The notes below the pieces were generated by a model, which was not told the origin of the DNA, did not search any database, and saw only the letters and a program-made list of their open reading frames with translations. Positions 11,701 to 23,700 of a DNA stretch of 64,000 nucleotides are shown in pieces. The translations under genes were made by a program, and so were the position numbers. The first letter of the stretch is position 1, and every line of letters starts with the position of its first letter. Origin of the DNA: Prostheceraeus crozeri (lineage: Eukaryota; Platyhelminthes; Polycladida; Euryleptidae); contig CAJQUW010001409.1 in the NCBI GenBank assembly GCA_907163375.1, forward strand, positions 310,001-374,000. The letters run 5' to 3'.

Positions 11701-14700
11701 GAATTAGATGGGCTCCAAAATGTGAAAATGTGCAAATGCATAAATCAGTGGGTTGTCTCAAGAAACTATAAGCAATTTAATTAATGAAACTACTGGGAAC
11801 CAATAAATTACAACTCTGCATTAATTCAACTCATGCAAAGCGTATTATATACTTAGTCCCTCCACAGCAGACCTAATATCCTAAAAATAGCAAACAATCC
11901 GATAGATAATGAATAACCAGAGCCCTGCAGTCACTGGATCCAAGCAAAATTATCATTACATGTATACATATCTTAGCGTTTGACATTTGTTGAGCTTTGA
12001 AATGCTTTACATATGCATGCGAAAAGTGTTGCGCCTGTGAGAGTGAAATCACAAAATTCATGCATACACAGCATAAATTAAATTCAGTGTTACTGTTTTC
12101 CTCTGTATTCAGTATCATAAAATTCATTCACTCCATATGTTTACCTTGGTTGAAATTTGACGATTGATGTGTCCTAACTCATTAAAAATATTCAAATTTT
12201 TTTTCTGCTGTTACGACCGTAGTGATGCATAATTGATTATTTAGCTCATAAAGGCGGAGAAAAATTCTAAACTTCTCATGATGTTTTTGTCTCTATGCAC
12301 CACGCAGTTCTGAAACATAGATCGTGAAAACCTTAACAATCCAATTTTGCTAGCATTCTGCTTATACCATTTAACGCAGTTCATCTTCAATTGTCCACAT
12401 TGTGTCCAGATATTCTTACATACTCAACGTAGTTTTACTCCCGGTTAAGTCAGACGCCCGTTGACTAATTCTCTGTCCGAAAAGACGCATTGTTCTGTTT
12501 TAAATTTTCTCCGTCCTTTTTTGACCCATCCCTTGCAAGACTCAATGTAGGGATTAATAAAATAACCTTTATTGTAAAATTCTGCATAGTCTGTTGTGCA
12601 TCTATTTCTTTTATTTCTATAACTGCTGATTGGGTATTTTTATCTTGCAGGTCGTTATCATCGCAGTGTATTCATATTTCTTATGTCAGATCTTCGCTTC
12701 GCAATTTGTCGACCCAAAACAAAATATCAAAGGCCGTGAAGTAGATATCTATGTGCCTATTTTCACCATTTTTCAGTTTATGTTTCTGATGGGATGGCTA
12801 AAGGTAATTCAATTGTCCTTCTACCTCGTAATCATATCAAATCTTAGTAGAATAGTTGGCTCTAGTTGTATTTGAGAAAACCTAATTATATAATATGATA
12901 TTTAGTCCCATGAAAATTAATTACTATGTTCTCTTTCCACAATTACATAAAACCCAAATAGTAAACTCCAAGGATTTTTCAAAAACCTTAATCTTAGCAA
13001 ACAAAGCCATTTTAATTTCTGACATAAAACTATGCACTGACGCGGCATCAATAATTTTTGTGTTTTTAGATTATATCTGGTGTCCTTTTATAATTCCATT
13101 TCCTCGACAGTGTGACTATTCATATAGCATATCCACTGTACAATTCAACTGCATCCAACTGTACAATGATGAAATAGTAATGAATAGCTAAGGAATAGAT
13201 TTATAGAAAATCGATGCACTTTTCTTTAGATGTTGCTTCATAACCTTTTATTTGCACCTGTCATTGACAACTACTATTCATTCACTATTCAGACATTATT
13301 TCAAGGTCAGAAGGATACTGTGGGCTGCATGCACTATTGTCGCATTAAATTCAATTTCATTTCGTTGAAAATTCATTTGATAATTCCGTGATGCTTCACA
13401 GACATTTTTGCAATCAGATGATTCAATGAGTTTAGAAAGATAGTAAGACGCTGAGCTGATGCAGCAAAAACGTTGCACACTAGTACCGGTTGTAGTCCTC
13501 TTGTTGAGCTGTCTTAGTCAGTTGAAGGCAGTCATGATTCTGCATTTCATGCAATATGACCAGGCCCCATAGGTCACTCAAGCGAAGGTGGATAATTTTC
13601 TGAAGTGTTTTATACATTCTTCGTGGCTCGAAGTGACTTACGATCCGCATTTTTTGGCAACCCTGGACTATCTCTCACAAACAAGGAAGTGTATTGAAAA
13701 ATATACGAGATAGCTATTGTGGGATTGAATTAATTGGAATTATTGCTTCAAGAAAGAAAAGTAGAACATTAGAAACTCACTATTTTTCGAACCTATATTA
13801 TAATCCATGTCTATAGTTTGTAGTTGAAAATATTTCAGCATCTTGTTGACACGAAATGGATATTCTCATTTGCCGTATGCCTATAACGGCATCTAACGGC
13901 ATAAATTTCATAAACCATCAGAAGGCCTAAGTGGTCGCAATTCATAGCTTGTACGGTTCATCATAAAATTAGCTCCGTATGACATGCTGTGAAATACATA
14001 TAAGAATAAGATGCTTTACGCTTTAAGAATTCTCGTGAAATTAACACAGCAGGGTATTTTTAAAATTATCTCAGAATACCAGTTTAGACTGTCGTGATGT
14101 AGACACGCATGAATGAATCCAAGGATGAAATATACCACCTACTTTGTTGAAGGAGGGCTGGAAAGCATAGGCAGTTTTACAAACGAGAGATTGGAATTAC
14201 ATTTTAGATAACCTGTGTTCGAGTCCTATCAGCAGCATATCTTTTGCATGGCTATTTGATCTATCGATTTCCTATTCTATTCATCGCTAAATGTCTGCAG
14301 ATGCTTCAGAGCTTCGGGTGCTTAGTGGACATCAGTTCTCGCATGCAGGTTCTAGTCCTACCGATCGTATTTCTCTTTCATGACAATTTGATCTATCTTT
14401 TATCGGATTTCATTCATTATTGATTATATCGGATACCTTTGAACTATGAATTATGCAATATTTTGATACATTGAAATAAAATAATGTAATGTGGAGCTAT
14501 AAGATTTTTTTCTGTGATATCTTTTCTGTAATATGCATTCAGTCAAATAGTAAACTAATTTAGGGGTTTCAGGATCATTTAGCAATTATCAAAATTACTA
14601 TTAGGCTAACTAAATAGACAATAAGAATTTTTATGAAGGCAAAATTAAATTCAAGCTGTTGTTGACGGATATAGCCCGTGGATTGTGATATTTTGGTTAT

Positions 14701-17700
14701 ACTATTGTGGTGAGCATTGATTTATATCTTTTATTGTACGGGCACATGTGATGTATAAGTCATGCCTAAAATAATGTCGTTTAGCATGTGATGGATTGGA
14801 ATGGAACTATTGTCATGAATTGGAATTGATAAGGCTTGCTTGCATTTTCACAATGAAAACGAAATTATTCTTTCACCCAGATTCTTTTCATCCTATGGTT
14901 GGGTAGGCTTCAGCGTCATGGTAAAATCTTCATTGCTTTCAAATCAAGGGAAAAGCGCAAGATTTTCGTAAAGATAGAAGTTGCGCAAAATTTTAGAAGT
15001 TTGTCACTTGCTTCAATTTTATCGCTTACACATGCAACATGACAGTGTTTGATTTTTTTTCAATGGTTTTTGCTTTGAAATCCATGAAGCAAATAAAGGA
15101 AGCATCACACCTTCACGATACTAATGATTTGAATATTTCTTCGAGTACGGAAGACGCATATCAATTATCAAAATTAAAAATTTAAGGATTTTATTTTCGT
15201 GAAGAAAAGTACTGGAAAAATTACAAGTCGATGAGCATGACATTATGACGTGATAAATATGCACAAAGAAGTTCGAATGTCACGTGTGGTGATTGGGTTA
15301 AAATGTATGAAGTAGACGATGAACAGCAACATGAATAATATGAATAATAATGAACATAGCGTAATTCGATGATTCAATAGCAGAATAGAGTAATGTCTGT
15401 CGTGGGAGACTTATACCTTTCACTGTTTATATTTTACGACCCACTCGGATTTGACCGTTTCTGTTTTCATTGAATTGAAACAGATGTCCAAGACATGCTT
15501 CCAGAAAGCTTGTTTACACTATCATATGAGTGGAATTAAGAATGAGCTCCTTAATTGTGGGAATTATTTCTTGTATAGACAGTCGTATAATCAGTCATAA
15601 GTGCGAATGCTTGCTCGCAGATCTGTCGGATGCTTTTTACAAATTATGAATAAGAGGCTCATTAATAGTTGTCCGATGACGTACGAGTATGATGAAGCTA
15701 AGGTAAAAAGGAAGAGAGAGAAAGAGTATGCCATCATTATGATTCTCATGATCAAATTCATTCTTATGCTTTGTTTTGTATTACAAATGATAGACTACAC
15801 CTTCAGCTCACAAAACAGTCTCTGACTCTATAAACAACTGTACGAGTAGACATCATATTTGTATCCCTGAAGCATGAATGAGTACAGAATTAGAGAATTA
15901 GACAGGTCGTCTCTTCTTCTGTTTGACTAGAAAGGAAGCATTGGAACATGTAACGATAATGAAATGGCATTATCTGCTGACATGATACCATAGCAATCGA
16001 ACAATGAGTAGCCAGTTCAGCATTAAACACGCCAAATTGTGCCAAGTTTCAGTGACTGTTATCAACCGGACCACACAGCAAAGAGACACAGTCGATGTCA
16101 AGTTCTACAAAGAAATTTGCCAACGTTTTTGTTCGCCTGCTTACTTTTTTAATAATGATCGGAAGGCCCAACATTATTGAGAAAACTTTTGCGCAATAAT
16201 CTGAATTCTTCGAATCTGAAGATCGTGGCGATCGGAGCATTTTGAAGGATTTCACAGCAGTCCGCAAGCGGCGCACAATTATTTTTCCTATCTCTGTAAG
16301 GCACTGAAAATTTATTTTTGCCCATTTTGTAAGTTCCTGCATGTGTCATCGTTTTGAATCAGTTTTCACTTCTTGCAAAGTGATTCTGTGTGAATGAGGT
16401 AAATTTATCAGAGCTAAATTATTAGAATTTCATTAAGAAGAAGTTAATGTCGACCACCAACCGTTCAGCATGATTGTGTCGCGTCCTTATAGGAAAAAAT
16501 ATATATATATCGATAAGTGTAACCAATATATCTTCTGCATGGTACAAGCATTAGCGATAAAGATTCTGAGAATCTAGACTTATGTAGATTGTAAACTTCA
16601 ATTTTGTCTCAATGTGCTTCAGGTCGCTATGTGCGTCATGAACCCGTTTGGTGACGACGATGAGGATTTCCAAACGTCTGAAATATTGGATTACAATCTT
16701 GACATCTCCTACCGAAGTGCCACTGCCTCTCAAACATTATACCCTGAGAATCTTGATCCCCCGACTTTTCAATTCAAGACTCAGGCAGGCAAAGAAGACG
16801 ATGGTCTGGCTGACTTTATTGAAGATATCGATTCTGATATGAACGACATCGTCCAACCTGATGAAATACAAGAGTAAGAAATCATATTTTGAATGTCTGT
16901 ATGAAGGAAATTGCTGTCCGGTATCGACAATAAAGAAGAGAGGGAAGCATATATTTTATTTTGACATGCAGTGTTGCTTATCCCATACCCACAGAGTCAT
17001 AGGTCGAATATATCATTATTCTACTTAAGTTCAAAAGATACAAGGAAAATGTAGGTCAACGGAAAAAAGGCCACAATCAGTTACGAATTTTTTGATAGTC
17101 ACGACGTTTCGGAAGACACTGCTTGCCTTGTCAAGTGAAATAAAATGGTGTCGTGCAATAATGAGTGAATAAAAAAGTCGTGTTCCAATTTCCTAACAGC
17201 ATTAAGTCTCAACTTGTCCACAATAATTGTATGAAACCCACAGGCGGTGTTTATCATATTAATTGTAAAAGTTGTCCTAAATTTTATATAGGTGAGACAG
17301 GTCGTACGTTTGATGTTCGATGTAAAGAACATGAAAAGAGCTGTCCAAAATTTTAATCCAAATAATGCCATAGCCCACCATGTATAGTCTCTGATCACAC
17401 TATTGATTTTGATAACCAAGATATCCTGTCACGGTGTAACGATTTTCGAGTTAGACGCATCATTGAATCTTCTTTTATCAGGGTCAGTCTGATGTCATGA
17501 ATCTTAATATGGGTTTCCACCAGTCGATTTTGCTGACAGCAAAGCGTGTTGTAAATAGTGTTCGTCGCTGATTGTGGCCTTTTTTCTGTTGATCTATCAA
17601 AGGAAGCGCATTTTCCTCGACTCAACCTGAAAATGTAGGTGTTGAAAGATTTACAGAATAAGACATATTAGTTAAATTCGGCTCTGTTTTCCGAATCAAT

Positions 17701-20700
17701 CCGGTCATTGTGGACCAGGCATGTTTTGCCCGAGTCATCGGGTATGCTGATTTCTGTGTGACCCGGATTGGAATATTTTCTATCTTCAAATAGACATTTA
17801 AATGTCCTGTTAATTAAAACATTAATTTCATGTCCTAAGTCTGGATCCATGCTTTTCCAGATAAATGGGTGGAGGGATCCAATAATTTAGATGTAGTCAA
17901 CTGTGACATATATTGAAAATGTGTCTGTATGTGAATCCGTGCATTTAGTCAATAATCAATAAAAAAATCAAAAGCAATGATCAAACATGGTAAAGATTTG
18001 ATTCATATTTATTATTTCTTGTTTTTCAAATTATTAACCATCGAATAGGTTATCGGTCTGCCAACTGAGCCATTGGAAATAAAAGCAAGTTCATATACTT
18101 TTATCTCCTGAAAATCCGTTAAATGTGCGAGTCAATATTTTATTTCTATTACTCCCATAAGTGCATATAGCACCGAGACAAATCTGGTTTTCACATCATT
18201 CTATACTGAACATTGGCATCAATAACTTTTGAACTTTTACGCAAAACATAAAACAATGCAAGATAGTGCTATTTACTTAGCACCGATTAGCGATCAAAAA
18301 TGATCTTCAAGGCAGTGTCTAGTGCTGCCTACTCTCACGTTGACAGGAAATTCCTTCCGGTAGTTTGATTACAATGCTTATTAGATTGGTATTTCCGCAA
18401 CATCCAAAAGTTCATTCGTTTCCGCTTACATTACTCGATATTGTCACAGTCAAGAAAGTGGCAGTTCAATTATACTTATTTATTAAACAATTACTTAAAA
18501 CCTCTTCTTTAGAAAGTCTTGTATTCACCGACATCATTGGACATAATCGTAACTTCAACCGGGGTGAAGAAGCAGTGGACAGTATGACAATCAACATTCA
18601 TTACCATATTATGGCTGTTCAAAAGTTAGCACTGCACTGAATGAATGATCACTGCCGAGACCCATTGATGCTATCACACACCATTTGTCTACAACTGTCA
18701 TCTGGTAAGCTTAATCTTAGCTTAATTCCTTTGATTGAGCTATTTGCCGTTTTTGTTTTCGCCTACTGATGACCCAGAATGAAATGCTATTAGTGCGCTA
18801 CGAGCTTTGGATGTGATTTCGATGAAACTTTTTTCATCAAACTTGATCGTAAAACACGTGGATTTCTGGCAAGGAATGTCGAAATGAACTGTTCGGAAAT
18901 AGATTGTAGAGAAGAATTAGGAAATTACATGTATAAGCCATTGATCGCACGGGATCCCGATCTCGATCCCGGTTAAAATTCATAGAGATTCCGAATCCCA
19001 ATAAATCTAATTAAATGAATATTGAAATGGATTTACAATTATGAAAATGAATGTATCCTATATGAATTTAAAAAATAACTGTCAACAAATCAAACAATTA
19101 CAGCTTGAGGCATAGTGTTCATAATTTACAGCTACTTATTTTGTTTATTTTGGCTCTACATGATTTACTGATCATGATGTTTTAGTTTTAATTTAAGTTT
19201 CAAAATATTGCCTTTTTCATAACGGCGAATGCTATTTCATAATACAGTAGTTGAAATTGTATAGGGGAGGAATAATCCCAAAACTACAATTCAACAGCAC
19301 TGTTGTGGCTTAAAAGTTAAAGCAAAAATGGATTAGCTCTGCCTTTGAGAAATAATATTTAATAAATAAATAAAGTTAACAAGTATGAATAGGGTAAATG
19401 ATTAAATTAATTTTCTTATTGCAAAAGTGTCATAGTACTTATTTTGTGCATTCAATTAAAATCGAAGACAACTTAATTGATGTAATTTTTCTTTTTCTTC
19501 AAATTAAGCAACTGCAATTCATTATTTGATCATTTCTCATCTATCTGTGATCAGACAAGATGCTCATTAACATAGGCGAAATCACATGATTTTAATAAGC
19601 ACATTTTCTAAGTGTTTTTTTGGCCTACTTTTCAAATCAAAATTTTATCAATATATGATGAGTGTAGTGCAAAAACTCACCAATGGAATTTTTCATGGTT
19701 GGTACAAGCGTTTGCGACCTACGTTCCCATCAAGAACGTTCAACCTTAGCTTTTGGTGAGAGGGGACACCCAAAACCATAGATGTCTTCGATTTAATTTT
19801 ATTGGCTAATTATTAGCGAAAAAACTACATCGAAAACATCTATCGTCTAAGAAAACAACTACCATGTCTGGCGCTCTCTTCTGTGAAAAAGTTTAACTAT
19901 CTTTTTGAGAAGCTCATGAATTAAAATTAAAATGATATTTAAGGCCAAGTCTAGGAGTGTATATTGGAATTACATAATCCCATACCTTTGAGTAGTTGAA
20001 TCATGCATAACGGCATACATCGACAGAAATAAGTGACGGTCAGTAAAGCAGACATCTTAAAAGTGCAGCAAAATTGTCCTAAGTGAATGCTGCAGCTTTC
20101 CCACGTTGGAGACATAGAAAACTATTTGGAAAGAGAAAAAACATGCATGCAGTATTGCTTATGAGGACATGCAGATAAACAAGAATTTAATTTGTGATAA
20201 TTGTAAATTCATCGATCTTTGTTATTTGAATAATCTGAATGAACATCCATTATTTCTTTTCCTGTAAAGCGTAAAACAATGCGATTGAATTATGCTGTTT
20301 TTGCAATTGATTCATTGTCGGTAGAACCGACCTAATTCAAGCACTCACATTTTGTAAGATTTTACATGATTGACTCATTTGTCATAATCAGATAACAAGA
20401 AATCGATTAAATAAAAAAGATTGATCTCAAGCGCATTGAAGATTATCATTGATTTCACTGATGTTTGTAGCTTTGTGAAAATGTAATATTTGTCTTTCAG
20501 CATGTCGGGACTAGAAATTAAACCATCGCGATTGGAAATAATTCGAGATTACATCAGCAGCCACACAAGGAGGGGGCGAAGGGTCCGAAGAGGTCCTCCA
20601 AGAATTTCTCGTAAGTTTTCTTATTGGATTTGCAAAATAATTTGATGAACACTTGTCACCTAAATAGATTTCACGCTCCATTGTGCATTGCTCTTGGTAA

Positions 20701-23700
20701 GTGAATCAATGTAATGAAATGTAATAGAAATTGGCATTGTATACCTAAGTTTCGTGTTTTGTTAGTTTTCTTCGAGCACCTTCGAGTCATTCACTGATCC
20801 CTTTAATTTAGTGAATTCGAATTTGTTTACCATCGAATTTGTTGATCTTTTATTTTTTAGAAAGATTTCGAATATCTGTTTCAGCCGAAGTCAATCTACA
20901 AGATGTACAAAACATATCAACCTAATAAAAGTAACCATAAATTCATGTCGTCCATAAATTGTCCGCATTCACAACAAATACGCTTATACATTGGTGCAGA
21001 TGCATAATTATGCATGCTTTGCATTATGAACGTAATTTTGCCAATCTTTCATGAATGCGATTAATATTGCACAGCTTTTAAGACATGGAATGCGCAAAAC
21101 AGCCATAATAAGCATGTAAAACAAAATGTGACTTAGTAGATGTAATAATGGCTACATGGTGAGCCAAAAATCAATTTCAGAATCCATAATATGGGATATG
21201 ATGTATTCGAACCTTGCCAATAAAGACAACAGATCGCAATCTCGAAACAGTGACATAATCGTGGGTTTTCATATTGCAAATATCGCGAACTCCATATAAT
21301 TTTCATTATTAGTGATGTATCTTCGTTCTCTTAAGTTTTCACCACATCAGTATGAATTTACTTAATTGGGACATGTGAAGCTTCGAAATTCAATTTGATT
21401 CGCAAATCGGCTAGTGATATTTGAAAAATCGAATTAGCTCGGTCCGGGGGTAAAAGGATTACTCCAAAAAATTTTTTCTTCTGATCCCTTTAGACCAAAG
21501 TAAGTATATAACTCTTTGCTTTAGACTTTTCACTCGATGCGACAAAGAGTGATATTGTAGTTGCAATAATAACTTTGTGATTTTGAATTCTCACTTAAAG
21601 TGTTTGGAGAGGTCAGTTTATAAGCATGAGTTGGTTGAAACAGTTGACTTGATGCTTAATTTGACCGCTTATTTCTTAAAAGCTCCACTCTGTCTATTAA
21701 TCTTTCGATAGTCAACAAGAGAAATATGAAATAATTAGTAGGCTTACTTTTAGTAGCCTAACGAACAGTGGCGGAACAAATCCTAAATTAAAATGTTTTA
21801 TGTAGGGTTTGCGAAAGCTTTCTATGATCCTATTCGATTTGAAATTAGTGCTAGTTACTTAATCTTTCAGACTTTATCCATTGTATACAAGGAAAACGTC
21901 ACAAATCTCTCCCGAAATATATAAAATGCCGAATCGAATACACACAAATGTTTAAGTAAAATATGATAAAGGTAAAATCGGCAAACGTTTCGCGTCCAGA
22001 CGCTTGGTCACTGCCTTACCAAGCGTCTGGACGCGAAACGTTTGCCGATTTTACCTTTATCATATTTTACTTAAACATTTGTGTGTATTCGATTCGGCAT
22101 TTTATATATTTCGGGAGAGATTTGTGACGTTTTCCTTGTATTCATTATGCGGCTCCCGCCTCAAGCTATTACATATTTATCCATTGTGCAATGACAGAGC
22201 GCTGGAGGGTTTTTGTTTATCGTATTTTAGCCGAAGCGCTGTCTAATGCAGCATCTTAATAAAACTTGTTTTAGTGGTACCTGAGAGCTGGTTCGCTACG
22301 CATGGCCAACATGTGTGAAGCTTCGTTGACACATCGTGCATGCTACCTATTTTTACCATTGTTGCCTATTGTAAAACGTTTATATGAAATATTTAATTGA
22401 TTGAAACATTATTTGGCTTCCAGAAGAAGCATTTTGCTTTGGTTGTGCGATTTCTGGCTAGCATCAAAATTTGAAATTTGGTTTGTTGCAAGCAACAGTC
22501 AGTCCTTAAATTTTATGATATTTCGGTTAAGTGTCATTACTTATTGATTTTTGGTAAGAGCCGATTGGTGCTGTACACTGTAAATCACACGCCGTTTAAA
22601 GAATAGCTAAAAACAACTGCTCAGCTTAACAGAAAAGTTTAAAACATCCGCAAATATTTGTTCAAAATGATGACGTCACAGTTAAATTCCGCTAATGACA
22701 GAAAAACATTGTCAATTTTTACGGATGTTTTCTGCTAAGACTGTAAAAGACAGTGAAATTAATTTTAGTTGCTTATTTTAGCGGATTACCACTGTGTACA
22801 GTACTGATTGCCCACTCTGAAATTCATCTATATGTCTACGAAACATCAACATGAATTCATGATATGATCGAAAAATTCTAAAAAAATATATACATTGCAA
22901 ATGACACTGTGAACAATATATACCATACTAATTTTGTGGATGTAATGTGAGCTACGCAGTGCACTTGCTAACATGATCGACAGACAAGACGATACAGATC
23001 GTCAAAGATTGACATGTAAGTTTCAGGAAAGTAGTCATGATGGTGGGATCCGGCATGATCCCATAGGCATGATGGCCGAACCCTGCATGATGGTGGGATC
23101 AATCATTATAAGAGTAATGATTAATCATAGAAAGAGGAGAGAAATAAGGATAGCTTCATCGATCTTTCGATTTACATATACACATGCATGCATCGAAATA
23201 TCAAAATAGCTAGAATTTCGCCTTTGAGTTAAAGTTGCCGAAGTTGTTGAGATTGTCCTAATTAAATGTTATAAGCTAACCACAAGGTCAAAATTCATTG
23301 GATTGATAAGATATTGCTCCATAAAAAGTATCACATCAAATATACAATGCAAATATACATACCACTGTTTCAAGGGCGGAAAATTATACAACTGAAAATA
23401 AGCTACGAAATATAAACTAGTAAGTTGCAAAGCAAGATGCACAATTGAAGTAAGCTCACTCAGCGAACGAATTTCGTCCAACTGGGCTATCAGAATTGTC
23501 GCTTCAATTTATCCGAGTATTAACTATTAACGTGCATGTAACGTGTTCATCATACAAATGGACAAAGGCGATCACGTCTGATGAGAGTTGATCGATATTT
23601 GATCTGATCAGCATGATATAGGCCTAATTGAAATGAAATCTAATCTCCTAAAGACACAAGGCTATATAACTCACTACTACATCGTTGATTTTGATTCTAT

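Noticed and set aside
18035-18085. tRNA-like word (tggctcagttgg on the minus strand)
   Set aside because: A-box-like only; no B box or cloverleaf pairing could be formed.
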